From a secondary endosymbiont of Heteropsylla cubana (GTDB lineage Bacteria; Pseudomonadota; Gammaproteobacteria; Enterobacterales; Enterobacteriaceae): a stretch of DNA of 64,000 bases. The position numbers and the translations under genes are program-made. The stretch lies in NCBI RefSeq assembly GCF_000287355.1, contig NC_018420.1:620001-684000 (forward strand), given 5' to 3'. The notes under the pieces are model-generated. The model was not told the origin of the DNA, made no database searches, and saw only the letters and a list, made by a program, of their open reading frames with translations. Positions 1 through 12,386 of the stretch are shown in pieces (position 1 is the stretch's first letter; each line of letters starts with the position of its first letter).

Positions 1-259
1 TTGCTGACTTTAGAGTGCAGAGCTAAAAATAAGAAAATTGGTTATAAACAACTAAAAAATTTATATTTGCGTTAAGTGTTTTATTTTAAAATAGATTTAC
101 GATTAATAACTAAAATTGATCTAATTATAGTAAATATCTATATAAATATGATATAATACCATATATTTTTTTTAATTTTAACTAAAAAATACACTTGTTT
201 TTTTATAAAAGAAAAAAAATCAAGATATAGTTTTATACGGAAAGTTAATCTTCTATTTG

Positions 260-472
260 TTATTTTTCTTTTGGTATCTTAAAACGCTTGTTGAATCGGT
301 CAATACGACCCCCAGTATTAATGACACGTTGCGTTCCGGTATAAAACGGATGACACGAACTGCATACGTCTAAGCTCAAATTATGTTCGATGGTAGAACG
401 AATCTCTATAATATTGCCGCAAGAACAAGTGGCAAGAATTTTTTTATAAATTGGATGAATGTTTTTTTTCAT
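260..472 (-). CDS. rpmE: 50S ribosomal protein L31
   Basis: L31 of the large ribosomal subunit, 70 residues as in enteric bacteria. It is the zinc-binding form: Cys16, Cys18, Cys37 and Cys40 make a CxC...CxxC site (C-S-C-G near the start, C-S-S-C-H in the middle). An AGAGG Shine-Dalgarno lies just upstream of the ATG. The gene is divergent from priA across about 180 bases, the same arrangement as in E. coli. No zinc-independent paralogue is visible here. Confidence 0.96.
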   Translation of the reverse strand: MKKNIHPIYKKILATCSCGNIIEIRSTIEHNLSLDVCSSCHPFYTGTQRVINTGGRIDRFNKRFKIPKEK

Positions 473-652
473 ATAAACCTCTTGGTCAACTGATATTAAT
501 GTCTATAGATAATTATAGATTTTTATAAAAAAGTAGAGTCCATTATAAAACTGAAAAACATCAAATTGCATATAAAATGCATCATATTATACAAAAACGC
601 AAGAAGATATTCAAATAGAATTAATAAAAACAATGCTTAGGATTATTAATTT

Positions 653-2854
653 ATGCCTTTTATTAAAGTTGTATTACCTATTCCTGTAGTCCGGATTTTT
701 GATTATCTTGCACCAGATAACATAGTACCGCCGATTGGCGGGAGAGTACTAGTTCCATTTGGTCAACGTCAGATTATTGGGATTGTTATAGCTTTAACCG
801 ATCATAGTAAGGTAGCTTTGACTTACTTAAAACCTATTACGGACATCGTTGATAACGAGTCTCTGTTTTCCAGTAACCTTTGGCGTACTTTAGTTTGGGC
901 TATAACTTATTACCATCATCCCCCAGGCGCAGTATTATTTCACACTTTACCTGTTTTGCTTCGCCAAGGAGAACCTATAAAAAAAACACCACTTCAGGAG
1001 TGGTTTATTACAGAAAAAGGACAAAGCGTATCTCTTGATAGTTTAAACGGGCTTCCGAAACAGAAAAAAGCTCTAAAAGCTCTTTGTCAAAAATCAATAT
1101 ATCATCATCAGATATGTGAGTTAAAATTGGCGAAGAGCAATATAACGTCATTGCGTGACAAAGGTTTATGTAATTTTCGATTCATAGAAAAAGATGGGTG
1201 CGATTGGAGTTCTGACTTCCAAGTAAATAACAAAAATTTTCAGTTTCAATTAAATGCTGAACAATCTAAAGCGATACATGCTATTTGCAGTGTAGAAAAA
1301 AAGTTTTTTGTCTGGCTCTTAGTTGGGGTTACTGGTTCTGGAAAAACTGAAGTCTATTTAAAAGTACTCGAAACAATTTTAAGTAAAGGTCAGCAAGCTT
1401 TAGTGCTTGTGCCAGAAATCGGTTTGATACCTCAAACTATTTCTCGGTTTCGCAAGCGTTTTAATGTTCTTATTGAAGTTTTACACTCCGGGTTAAGTGA
1501 TAGTAAACGTTTATCTGTTTGGAAACACGCTCGTTACGGTCAATGCGCCATTGTTATCGGAACTCGATCGGCATTGTTTACTTCATTTTTTCAACTAGGC
1601 ATGATTATTGTTGATGAGGAACATGATAGCTCTTACAAACAACATGTAGGGTGGAGATATCACGCCAGAGATTTGGCAGTTTTTCGGGCTCGGGAGGAAA
1701 ATATACCAATTGTTTTGGGGACCGCTACTCCTTCTTTAGAGGCGTTGTATAATGTGTATAAAAGAAAATATCGACAACTGACATTAGGTAAACGTGTCGG
1801 TAGTGCTAAATTACCGATGCAGAAGCTAATAGATATTAAAGGTTTAGAGTTAACATGTGGACTTTCAGTGTTGTTGCTAAAAAAAATGCGTATGCATTTA
1901 TCACAAGGCAATCAGGTTATGTTATTTCTTAACCGACGTGGTTTTTCTCCAATATTACTCTGTCATGAATGTGGTTGGATAGCTAAATGTCTACGATGTG
2001 ATCTGAATCATATCTTACATCAACATTGTCGTCAATTGCGTTGTCATAACTGCAGCACGCACCAGTCTCTACCATTTTCATGTCTTCAATGCGGCTCTAC
2101 TCAGCTTGTTGCTTTTGGAGTAGGTACAGAGCAATTAGAAATAGGATTGTCGTCTTTATTTCCTAATATAGAAATAACACGTATTGATCGCGACACAACG
2201 GCGCGTCAAAACTCCTTAGAAAATTTTTTAGTTAATATAAAACGAGGTGGAGCGCGTATTTTAATTGGCACTCAAATGCTAGCAAAAGGGCATCATTTCC
2301 CAGATGTTACACTTGTTGCTTTATTAGAGGTAGATGGAGTGCTATGTTCTTCTGACTTTAGAGCCACTGAACGTTTTGCTCAGTTATATACTCAAGTTGC
2401 AGGTCGGGCGGGGCGTGCGAAAAAATTAGGAGAAGTATTGTTGCAAACATATTATCCAGAACATCCTTTTCTAAAAATGTTGCTGGATTATGGTTATATG
2501 CAATGTGCGCAAGAGATTTTAAAAGAACGGCGAGAAGTTGGTTTGCCTCCTTTCACCAAAAATATCTTGTTTCGTGCAGATTCTTATGATGATTATCAGG
2601 CAGGGTTATTTTTAGAGCAATTGCGTCAGGTGTTGATCAATAGTTCTTTATTTGATAATACCTTATGGTTTATAGGCCCCACCCCTGCATTACCACCAAA
2701 GCGTCGGGGGCTTTTTCGATATCAATTATTTTTATTTCACCCTTCGCGTATAAGATTGCAACGCTTAATTTCTATTAATTTGCCAAAAATACGTGCTCTA
2801 CCATTGGGGAATAAAGTAAAATGGTCATTAGATATAGATCCTATTGATATCTAA
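653..2854 (+). CDS. priA: Primosomal replication-restart helicase PriA
   Basis: PriA is the 3'-5' superfamily 2 helicase that recognises stalled forks and reloads DnaB. At 733 residues it is full length (E. coli 732). Visible: an N-terminal DNA-binding domain, Walker A GVTGSGKTEVYL near residue 224, Walker B DEEH near 320, and a zinc-binding insertion from about 437 (CHECGWIAKCLRCD, then CHNC and CLQCG). The late helicase motif QVAGRAGRA is intact. It is divergent from rpmE. In E. coli cytR and ftsN follow on the same strand; neither is recognisable here. Keeping restart machinery while mutS is dead fits a reduced but replicating genome. Confidence 0.97.
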   Translation: MPFIKVVLPIPVVRIFDYLAPDNIVPPIGGRVLVPFGQRQIIGIVIALTDHSKVALTYLKPITDIVDNESLFSSNLWRTLVWAITYYHHPPGAVLFHTLPVLLRQGEPIKKTPLQEWFITEKGQSVSLDSLNGLPKQKKALKALCQKSIYHHQICELKLAKSNITSLRDKGLCNFRFIEKDGCDWSSDFQVNNKNFQFQLNAEQSKAIHAICSVEKKFFVWLLVGVTGSGKTEVYLKVLETILSKGQQALVLVPEIGLIPQTISRFRKRFNVLIEVLHSGLSDSKRLSVWKHARYGQCAIVIGTRSALFTSFFQLGMIIVDEEHDSSYKQHVGWRYHARDLAVFRAREENIPIVLGTATPSLEALYNVYKRKYRQLTLGKRVGSAKLPMQKLIDIKGLELTCGLSVLLLKKMRMHLSQGNQVMLFLNRRGFSPILLCHECGWIAKCLRCDLNHILHQHCRQLRCHNCSTHQSLPFSCLQCGSTQLVAFGVGTEQLEIGLSSLFPNIEITRIDRDTTARQNSLENFLVNIKRGGARILIGTQMLAKGHHFPDVTLVALLEVDGVLCSSDFRATERFAQLYTQVAGRAGRAKKLGEVLLQTYYPEHPFLKMLLDYGYMQCAQEILKERREVGLPPFTKNILFRADSYDDYQAGLFLEQLRQVLINSSLFDNTLWFIGPTPALPPKRRGLFRYQLFLFHPSRIRLQRLISINLPKIRALPLGNKVKWSLDIDPIDI

Positions 2855-3243
2855 AGAAGCCTTGTTTTATTATAAGGAACAAACGTGTTATTCGATAATT
2901 GAAGATTTTCAATCTAGAGAAAACTTTTTATATACCAAGAGAATTCTAGTTAATAAAAGAAGCATACTCTTTGGATTATAAATTATTAGACTAGTTTTAA
3001 TTTTTACTTAGTCATTCTTGAGCTAAATATATCACTAAAAAATAATTTTAATAGATTATAAAATTATACTGATTAGTGTAGTTTTAAGTAGAATAGTAGT
3101 CCTGTAGTCCTTTTTTTATTACATCCACTAGATATTTAACCTTATTACTATTTTTTTTATAAAAAAAACGACACTTGATACGTAAAATTAATTAGATATC
3201 AATAGGTTAAAATATATTGCTCGCTATTATATTAATGATGGTT
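2855..3243. other. AT-rich spacer between priA and nadC
   Basis: The two genes converge on this spacer. cytR would be expected after priA, but I see no convincing trace of it. No clear terminator, repeat or RNA gene is visible. Confidence 0.5.
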
Positions 3244-4185
<942 letters not shown>

Positions 4186-4387
4186 TTAGTTATCATGACG
4201 AGTGAGTATTTTAATAAATAAAGTAAATTTACTTCGCGATTAAATTTATAGATAGATTTATTGCGTAAAAAAATTTGATAATTTTTATTTTTTTTAGAGA
4301 CTATTATTATTTTAACTTTTAAGGGTTTTTTCTTTGGTATTCATGAAAACAATCATTGGAAGTAAAATATATTTTACTGATAAGATA

Positions 4388-5835
4388 ATGCTTAAGTAAG
4401 AATGGATCCTTCGTTAGATACTTAGATGATTCATCTGATATTAAAAAAATAAAGAGAAATTTTAAGTATTTATAAAATATTTTATTATTAAGTTGTAGCT
4501 ACATTTATTTTAAATAAATGATAAAGTCATTTTATCCTTCTCTATTTGAGGCGTATTAGGTCTAATTAATTTTAATTTTTCATAAAGCAGAAAATTTAAT
4601 AAAATTGTATAAATCATTTCTTTATTAATAAATGTATGCAGAACAAAGAAACTTGTGTTATCAACATCATCCATAGACTAATATTTAATTTTTTTTGAAA
4701 AATAAACAATATAGACATAAAGTCGTAAAAATCTAATAGTAGAATGCTGTGTTAAGAAAATAAAGAGTAGTCAGCATTTATACTTAAATAGTATATACTC
4801 TGTAACAGAGGGTTTGTTATAAGATTTGTTTTATATATAATTTAAAGCTAATTTTTCATTATTTTAATAAATTAGATCTTATGAAAAGCTAAATAGACCT
4901 TGAAGTATAATTTTTATTATAAAGTCGAATGTTCATTGCTCTGATCACCTTAATTTTATAAAAGACGCAGATCATTAGAAATGATTAAAATAATAAATTT
5001 TAACAGCATCAGCTGTTTTTATTAATTACTTTTAATAATATTTATTATTTAATTGTTGAAGTTTAATTGAACATTTTTTTTAAATTGCGAAAAAATATTT
5101 AGTTGGACTTAATTTATAGCAAATAAATTAACAAAATTATTTGCGTAAAAATATTAAAACCATCTTAAATGATTTAATAATTAATTAATATGATAATATT
5201 ACTTTTTTTATAAAAACATTCTATTTTTATCGACATTAAAATAATTATTAAAATATTTCATGTTGTTAGTGTAGAAAAGAAAATAATATTTTTAAATCTT
5301 TAGTTTTAAAGGATTTTATATAATTCAAATATGGTAAGTAGTTTATATTGGGGTATTTTTTATTTTATTTTGTAATAATTTATTTGGTATTTTCTTTTTT
5401 TTTAAGAGTTTAGTATTTTGATAAACGTAATGATTGAATATTTATTTTTTTTGCTTTACAGTAAACAATTTAGTAATTTTATATAATGTTACTGATGTAC
5501 TTTGTATTCCCCGACAAGTCGTCAGCAATTCGTCTATCAGATATTTGTGGAACCGTAAAAATATTAGTACAGGCCTTTTTCTGGTTTTTAGGAAGCTTAA
5601 TAGATGATGTTTTTTTAGTTGATGTTGTGCGTGTTATTATTCATCATGTTTCTAATCTTCAACCTGTTAATATATCTCGTTTTATCAGTTTATTAATTTC
5701 TAATTTACAGTGCTTGTTATTTATTTTTTTATCATAATAAGTTACAAACTGAAGTTTGTGTTGATTACGATGCTAGCTATCTTTATAGCTGTCTTTGTTT
5801 TTGCGCCAATTATTGTCACTAAAAAAAATTTATAA
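4388..5835 (+). pseudogene. ampE: Probable remnant of ampD-ampE
   Basis: In enteric genomes ampD-ampE lies divergent from nadC. Here, on that strand and at that distance, an open stretch at 5486-5737 reads LVQAFFWFLGS and then HHVSNLQPVNISRFISLLIS. This matches the AmpE pattern 'LAPLFWLIVGG ... HVLDWVPVRLAGVVYALIG', with about 22 residues missing between the two blocks. A further frame (5704-5835) encodes two hydrophobic segments like the AmpE C-terminal membrane helix. ampD is much weaker: a possible start at 4388 (MLK-stop-EW) and an HCSD...KDAD trace near 4930 resembling its zinc-ligand region, but spacing between the blocks is inconsistent. The ampE assignment is moderate and ampD is tentative. 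Confidence 0.4.
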
Positions 5836-7550
5836 AACAAAATCAATAAGATGAAGTATTAGTTTAGTATTAGATAACCTCTATTTACAAATGCTTGTTA
5901 TATTTCTTATCTTGATTGTTAGTCAATGGACTAGTATTTTATTAAGGTGTTCAATGTAATTTAGTATGATCTTTTATATTAGCAGTATTGTTAAATAGAT
6001 TAAGAAATTTAATTTCAGCTTTTTAATCTATCTATACGTCTATATATGTTATTATATAAGGTGTAATTTTTATTACTTATATTTAATAGCAACTTAAAAT
6101 GTATTCATATCTCACTTATATTATATAAATTTACCATAGCTTATTAATTGTTTTTTCTCTATATTTATGCTTAACTTAAATTAGTTCGATTATTTCAAAC
6201 TCAAATATTATTTTAATATTTAGTTAATTAAATCTTTAATTGTTATCATTTTAATTTTATTAATCTGATTAATATAATAAATACTTAATAAATAATTATA
6301 TTATTTTATTGTGCAGCGCAATAATGTAAATAGTATTTTCTGTCTTAATTTAAATTTAAAAATATATGCATCTTATGTTGGTTAGGAGGTTCAATTAAAT
6401 AATTTAAAGATTTTAATATAGTTAATTTAATATTGACTATTAATGAACTCATCTATACAGACTTAATAATAAATTAAAAACGAGGTTTAATTTAGCTCAT
6501 TTTTTATATAGTGTCTTTTAAAAAAAATAGTTATTAACTATATTATAAATAAAATATTTATAAGTACGTTATATAAATTTTAATAAATTTATTTTTTAGT
6601 GTTTTGAGCGATCTAAAAAAACCAATAACTTTTTCAGATCACAGGATATTTAATATTTATTAAAAATTATCTATTTTTTAAAATTAAACGATGAGTATTG
6701 TGAATTAGGGGTAATTTATTTAACTGGATTTTAATTAATTTTTCTTTACTATAAATACTTAGATATATTTAAAGTATCTTGTTAATTTAGTTTGAATATT
6801 TTTTAAAAATGAAGAAGGAATCGATAATATTTTTTTGATTTATAGCGCATTAAATAATTTTATTCTTGAGTAAGAATATCAATAGATATTATCTTTTTTA
6901 GGAGAAAAAATTATTAGGGTTCAAATAACATTGAGTATTGTATGAATCACTAAAAATTGACATGCTTTATGTTATAAATTATCTAGATGAATATATTATT
7001 ATTTTAATAATAATTGATTGAAAGCTTTTCTCTTATCTTCATACTGTAGATTGTTAATACCGTTTTGGCAATGATATAGGGATGTAAGTTTTATTTAAAA
7101 GCATATTTTTTGTGCAATGGGAGTTGTTTTTTTAGTGAATGGATTTCTAGATAGCACAATTTAGGGTTTTTTTAAGTGAAACTGGTATCCTATTAAAAAT
7201 AGGAATAAGAAAATGACTTTAATATAAATTATTTATAACAATATAATACAAGTATGATTATGTTTATGAAGCAAATTTTTCGTAGCGTTTAGTTTGTTTT
7301 ATTATATTTAGACAACATTGATGAATACATTTTTTTGCGATATTATCGTAGTTAAACTATGTTACAATTAAATAAATCAATTGTTGTAAAATATTGCTGT
7401 TTTCGTAGGACCAATCTTAAAAACAAGCATGGGATTTTTTTAGAGATTCTTGCTTATAAATTTAACTTATTAAACAAAACAAGCTGTAGAGAATAGTAAT
7501 CATTAGTTATTATAATGCTGAATTATACTTCTAAATTTTTGTGAGGGAAA
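5836..7550. other. Long AT-rich non-coding stretch before serC
   Basis: About 1.7 kb with no open frame of note and stops in all frames. Small hairpins occur, for example TCCTATT/AATAGGA at 7188-7204, with no gene attached. pdhR-aceEF would be the ancestral neighbours of ampE, but I could not see them. Confidence 0.5.
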
Positions 7551-8639
7551 ATGATTCAGGTGTTTAATTTTAGCGCCGGTCCATCAATGTTGCCTATAGA
7601 GGTTTTGCATCAAGCAAAGCGAGATTTATGTAATTGGTGTGGTCTGGGAACATCTGTGATGGAAGTTAGTCATCGTAGTAAAGAGTTTCAAGAAGTAGCT
7701 CAGTCTTCCGAAGAAGATATACGTGAATTATTAGCAATTCCAGATAATTATAAAGTCTTATTTTGTCACGGGGGAGCACGTGCACAATTTTCTGCGGTAC
7801 CAATGAATTTGCTTGGGAAAGCTACGTGTGCTGATTATATCGATAGTGGTTATTGGGGGCGAAGTGCTATAAAAGAAGCAAAAAAATATTGTAATCCAAA
7901 AGTTATTAATGTTGTTACAAAAATAGATGGTCTTCGGGCAATTAAACCAATGTGCGAATGGAAATTGTCTCCTAATAGCGCCTATGTACATTATTGTCCT
8001 AATGAAACCATTGATGGTATTGCTATCCATGAAGTTCCGAATTTTCGGGATAAGGTGATTGTAGGTGATTTTTCCTCCACGATTTTATCTCATCCATTAG
8101 ATGTCCGTCGATTTGGAATAATTTATGCTGGAGCTCAGAAAAATATTGGTCCTGCTGGTCTTGCGTTAGTTATCGTGCGTGAAGATCTATTGGGTCGAGC
8201 TAATAGAGCAACTCCATCTATTCTAGATTATACAGTTTTAGCTAAAAATCATTCTATGTTTAACACTCCTCCAACATTTTCATGGTATTTGTCGGGTTTA
8301 GTGTTTAAATGGTTAAAACTTCAAGGAGGTCTAGAAGAAATGGACAAACGTAATCAGGTTAAGTCATCTCTATTATATCGTGCAATTGATGAAAGTAATT
8401 TTTATCGCAATACTGTTGCACCAGCTAATCGTTCTCGAACTAATGTACCATTTCAATTAGAATACCAAGAACAAGAAAAACTTTTTTTAGATGAGTCCTT
8501 TAATGTTGGTTTACGTGCGTTAAAAGGACATAGAGTGGCAGGTGGTATGCGTGCGTCTCTTTATAATGCTCTTCCACTAGAAGGTGTTCAGGCACTAGTA
8601 AATTTTATGTATAATTTTTCTCGTCGATATAGGAGGTAG
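7551..8639 (+). CDS. serC: Phosphoserine aminotransferase
   Basis: SerC is a PLP enzyme making 3-phosphoserine for serine synthesis, and also 4-phosphohydroxy-threonine for the DXP-dependent PLP route. It has 362 residues, the family length, beginning [11 protein letters not shown]. The catalytic lysine is in [12 protein letters not shown] near residue 197, and HGGARAQF binds the cofactor phosphate. GAGGG precedes the ATG. In enteric bacteria serC forms an operon with aroA; here aroA is at best a ghost. glyA, the next serine-using enzyme, is intact elsewhere in the window. Confidence 0.97.
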   Translation: MIQVFNFSAGPSMLPIEVLHQAKRDLCNWCGLGTSVMEVSHRSKEFQEVAQSSEEDIRELLAIPDNYKVLFCHGGARAQFSAVPMNLLGKATCADYIDSGYWGRSAIKEAKKYCNPKVINVVTKIDGLRAIKPMCEWKLSPNSAYVHYCPNETIDGIAIHEVPNFRDKVIVGDFSSTILSHPLDVRRFGIIYAGAQKNIGPAGLALVIVREDLLGRANRATPSILDYTVLAKNHSMFNTPPTFSWYLSGLVFKWLKLQGGLEEMDKRNQVKSSLLYRAIDESNFYRNTVAPANRSRTNVPFQLEYQEQEKLFLDESFNVGLRALKGHRVAGGMRASLYNALPLEGVQALVNFMYNFSRRYRR

Positions 8640-8649
8640 TTTGTTGTCT

Positions 8650-9720
8650 TCTCATCGTAAGGGAGAGCCGGGATTAGCGTAATTATTAGATTTATGAATT
8701 AAATATATTACAGAATCATCAGAGTCATCGCGCTCATAGAGAAAATAAATTATTTTGTTATTTACTTTTTTATTATAAATAAAAGTTTTTTAATTTTTTT
8801 AACACTAACATAAGTGCTCTAGTAAGTAATCTAGATCGGTAGTTGGATATAGTATCACGTATTTGCTCACGCGAATAGAATTATATTCTATAAATATAAA
8901 TAATTTAATTTAAAAGTTTTTAATAAGTGAATTATAAAAAATATAACTATATCCTTGTCTAAAATTAAACACAAAATAGACTTCACTAAATTTAAAGATA
9001 TAAAAATTATATTATACATATGTAGCATAAACCACTTAAAGATTTCAGGGAAATAGTGAAATCTTAGGAAGCAAGATATTCATCATCTTTTGTAATAGTC
9101 ATAGACTGAATAAAAAATTTAGCATCACATAATTTATAATTAATATTAATTTAGTTAAAAAGATGAGGATTGTTTTATTTTACACAAATGGTAGAAATAA
9201 ACAAGTCACTTACTTACCATTATAGAAAAATCTTGATAAAAGTAAGTTGCCTATTATCAGTTAGTTAATAATTAAAAGTTTACCAAAAACAGTAATATTT
9301 AGATAAAAATTATTTTTTATTGATAATTAAATTCGCGTGTAGTTTATTTCTATGAACTAGATTCATTCATAAATCTTTTAGTCTAACTAAATAATGATAG
9401 TAAAATAATGAACTATTAAAAAAATAGTTAATAACTTTATTTTTTTGGAGATTTTATAACAGATTAATTTCTAAAATATAAAAATAATCTAATTTTTTAT
9501 AAAAATATGTAATTATTTTATTTATACAATAGAATTAATTTATAGAGAAAAATTAGTTTTTTAAGATATATCTGTTCGAAACAATGAAAGAAAGTTTATA
9601 AATGACATTTAATCATTCTGAAATTATAAGAAGATTAGTAGAGTGTTATTTATGATTGTATTAATGACCATTAGATTAATAATATTATAGATAAATATTA
9701 TTTAAATATTAATGCAATAT
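8650..9720 (+). pseudogene. aroA: Possible aroA (EPSP synthase) ghost
   Basis: aroA follows serC in enteric genomes. Immediately after serC one frame gives NILQNHQSHRAH, resembling INLPGSKSVSNRAL of EPSP synthase at the expected offset. Near 9600 another gives ERKFINDI-stop-SF, resembling EIATYNDHRMAM near the C terminus. An intermediate trace (SALVSNLDR) fits the HMLNALTALG helix. The spacing is about 190 bases shorter than a full gene, so internal deletion is implied. The similarity is short and broken by stops. An alternative is chance similarity in ordinary spacer. Confidence 0.35.
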
Positions 9721-9777
9721 AAGTAACAGTTTTTATTAGAAGGTACAACAATTCTTACTACCTGCGGGAGTATTTTA

Positions 9778-11193
9778 ATGTTTTTACAGAAAATAGGCGT
9801 CATCGGTATGGGAGTGATGGGGAGAAACTTAGCAATTAATATTGAGAGTCGTGGTTACAGTGTATCGATTTTCAATCGTTCTAAAAAAAAGACAGATGAT
9901 GTGGTAGCGAGTAATTTAGGAAAAAAATTAATACCTTATTATAACTTAAAAGAATTTGTAAGTTCACTAGAAAAACCGCGCTGCATTCTATTAATGGTAC
10001 CAGCGGGTAAAGATACAGATAAAAGTATTGACTCATTAAGACCTTTCTTGGAAAGAGGTGATATACTAATAGATGGTGGTAATACATTTTATAAAGATAC
10101 CATTAGTCGTACTAAGACTTTGTTAAAAGAAGGAGTGTACCTGATTGGCATGGGTATTTCTGGAGGTGAAGAGGGCGCCTTGAAAGGACCTTCTTTAATG
10201 CCAAGTGGTTCAAAACAAGCTTATGAGCATATATCACCCATTTTAAAAAAAATCGCTGCACGATTCAATGGGGAACCTTGTGTTACATATATTGGTTCCG
10301 CTGGTTCTGGTCATTATGTAAAAATGGTGCATAATGGTATTGAGTATGGGGATATGCAATTAATTGCCGAATCTTATTCGGTTTTAAAAAATGGATTAGA
10401 GTTAAATAATGATGAGTTATCAAGTATATTTAATAAGTGGAATGAAGGAGAGTTGAACAGTTATCTAATAGGTATTACAAAAAATATTCTTATAAAGAAA
10501 GATAAATATGGATGTTATCTGCTCGACTTTATTCGAGACGAAGCAGAAAATAAAGGTACTGGACAATGGATTTCTCAAAGCGCTTTAGAATTAGAGGAAC
10601 CATTAAGTTTGATTACGGAATCAGTATTTGCTCGTCATCTCTCTTTATTTAAACAGCAGCGGATCACTGCTTCTAAAGTCCTGATCGGTCCTAAGAAAAA
10701 AGTATTTTTCGGTGAAAAGTCATCATTTATTGAAAAAGTGCGTCGTGCGCTTTATTTAGGAAAAATTGTTTCTTATTCTCAAGGTTTTTCTCAACTAAAA
10801 TCAGCTTCTGAAAAAAATAGTTGGAATGTAAATTACGCAAATATTGCGAGAATATTTCGATCTGGTTGCATTATTCAGGCTCAGTTTCTTCAAAAAATTG
10901 TTGATGTCTATATCGTAGATCCGGAAACTAGTAACTTAATTTTGGCTCCCTACTTTAAAAAAATTACTAATGACTATCAGAAGGCATTACGTGATGTAGT
11001 AATCTATGCCATTGAAAATGGTATACCAATGCCGACTTTTTCTTCAGCTATTGCTTATTATGATAGTTATAGATCTGCAATCTTGCCTGCTAATCTTATT
11101 CAGGCTCAACGAGACTATTTTGGTTCTCATACATATAAGCGTATTGATCAAGAAGGAGATTTTCATACGCAATGGTTATTATCAGGCGAGTAA
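9778..11193 (+). CDS. gnd: 6-phosphogluconate dehydrogenase (decarboxylating)
   Basis: Gnd oxidises 6-phosphogluconate to ribulose 5-phosphate with NADPH production, supplying pentose and reducing power. It has 471 residues (E. coli 468). The N-terminal Rossmann motif is [26 protein letters not shown] and the catalytic [16 protein letters not shown] (around residue 180) are intact, and the C-terminal tail with GSHTYKRID is present. GGGAG lies seven bases before the ATG. It stands alone, flanked by decayed DNA. Confidence 0.97.
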   Translation: MFLQKIGVIGMGVMGRNLAINIESRGYSVSIFNRSKKKTDDVVASNLGKKLIPYYNLKEFVSSLEKPRCILLMVPAGKDTDKSIDSLRPFLERGDILIDGGNTFYKDTISRTKTLLKEGVYLIGMGISGGEEGALKGPSLMPSGSKQAYEHISPILKKIAARFNGEPCVTYIGSAGSGHYVKMVHNGIEYGDMQLIAESYSVLKNGLELNNDELSSIFNKWNEGELNSYLIGITKNILIKKDKYGCYLLDFIRDEAENKGTGQWISQSALELEEPLSLITESVFARHLSLFKQQRITASKVLIGPKKKVFFGEKSSFIEKVRRALYLGKIVSYSQGFSQLKSASEKNSWNVNYANIARIFRSGCIIQAQFLQKIVDVYIVDPETSNLILAPYFKKITNDYQKALRDVVIYAIENGIPMPTFSSAIAYYDSYRSAILPANLIQAQRDYFGSHTYKRIDQEGDFHTQWLLSGE

Positions 11194-11199
11194 TCTTTT

Positions 11200-11920
11200 T
11201 AAATTAGATATAATAATATATAGTACATAAAAATTAATAGATTATATGTCTTTAGATACTTTATAAAAAAATAACATCATTATAATAATGATCTGATGAG
11301 CTAACTCTAATTATTTATGGAGGATGGGTTATGAAAATGATTGTTTAAAATACAGTAAAACAATGAATGTTATAAACTTTATAAAAGTTAACTGATTAAA
11401 TTTCAGTTGTTTTTGATTTTTTATATAACATATAAATATATGCCGTGTTTTTCTTGATTTGAAAAATTGATTAATTAGTATGTTATAAAAGCACGTTTAT
11501 TAAAAACGAATGTGTGAAGGTGCCGTAATTCATAAGAAATTACTAATAAAAATAATTTCTTAAAAAGATGGGGTTGTAGTTGGTCTATAGGCTATAAGCC
11601 TAATATAGCTTATAATTTTAAATTATAGTAGTAGATGTGTTGCTATTTATATCCCATTCTTCGGTTAGATTTTAAGAAATAGTGGTGAAATTATAATATT
11701 CAGTGGAACCTGTATAAAGAATTGTATTTTAATTTTGATGTTATGTATAGGAAATACCCTTCTCTCTACCATATAGAAAGAATTAAAATCTAATTTTAAT
11801 GTTATTAAGAATGCTAATAATTAATTAAGTGTTTTTCAATAAAACAATTAAAAAAAGTTATAGGTTCAAATAAGGATATCCAGTTAAGTGGATATATTTT
11901 ACTATACCCTAAAGACTTGA
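11200..11920 (+). pseudogene. ybeZ: Truncated, frameshifted ybeZ (PhoH-like ATPase) ghost
   Basis: ybeZ lies directly upstream of ybeY in enteric genomes. Three traces occur in the right order and at about the right spacing: DCLKYSKTMNVI near 11350, aligned with the Walker A GPAGTGKTYLAV; VVGL-stop-AISL near 11575, aligned with EVAPLAYMRGRTL; and GEIIIFSGTCIKN near 11700, aligned with KAVITGDVTQID. The first part of the gene is missing, since it would fall inside gnd. This also explains the tempting GGAGG-ATGAAAATGATTGTTTAA at 11321-11348, which is not a real leader peptide. Similarity was judged by eye. Confidence 0.5.
11876..11895 (+). other. Hairpin upstream of ybeY
   Basis: ATATCCA (11876-11882) and TGGATAT (11889-11895) pair around a six-base loop, about 30 bases before the ybeY ATG. 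ybeY has no good Shine-Dalgarno, so the hairpin may influence its 5' end; it could equally be chance. Confidence 0.3.
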
Positions 11921-11924
11921 ATAT

Positions 11925-12386
11925 ATGAACTACATAAGACTAAATTTACAAATGGCTTGTGAGGAAGTTAATGGTGTGCCTAAAAAAAGAGATTTTCTTC
12001 GCTGGCTTTATGGAATGCTTTCATTATTCAAAAAACAGGTTGAAATTACAATTCGGGTTGTAGATGAACCTGAAATCTACGCGTTAAATATGATGTATCG
12101 TGGTAAAAATCAGACAACTAATGTGTTATCCTTTCCATGTAATGTATTTGAAGAAATTAAACTGCCGTTGTTAGGAGATCTAGTGATTTGTCGTCAAATA
12201 GTAGAACGCCAAGCATATCAGCAAGAAAAATTGCTAGAATCGCATTGGGCTCATATGGTTATTCATGGTTCGCTTCATTTATTAGGATATGATCACGTTA
12301 AGATTAAAGAAGCATACAATATGGAATCATTGGAAATTAAGATAATGAATGAGCTTGGTTATCAAAATCCTTATTATTTAAAATAA
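11925..12386 (+). CDS. ybeY: Endoribonuclease YbeY (16S rRNA 3'-end maturation)
   Basis: YbeY is the single-strand endoribonuclease for 16S rRNA 3' maturation and 70S quality control. It has 153 residues (E. coli 155). The zinc motif HGSLHLLGYDH starts near residue 114, and TNVLSFPCN is the conserved block before it. No strong ribosome-binding site is visible; the start was chosen because MNYIRLNLQ matches the family N-terminus. Its usual partner ybeZ is apparently decayed just upstream, so YbeY is the survivor of a former ybeZYX-lnt operon. Confidence 0.95.
   Translation: MNYIRLNLQMACEEVNGVPKKRDFLRWLYGMLSLFKKQVEITIRVVDEPEIYALNMMYRGKNQTTNVLSFPCNVFEEIKLPLLGDLVICRQIVERQAYQQEKLLESHWAHMVIHGSLHLLGYDHVKIKEAYNMESLEIKIMNELGYQNPYYLK

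Noticed and set aside
5486-5737. 83-codon open frame with hydrophobic segments, apparently a novel membrane protein
   Set aside because: Position, strand and blocks fit an ampE remnant; no ribosome-binding site and adjacent frame continues the similarity.
11321-11348. Strong GGAGG followed by a five-codon ATG frame, like a leader peptide
   Set aside because: It lies inside the ybeZ ghost next to its Walker A trace; no attenuator hairpin follows.
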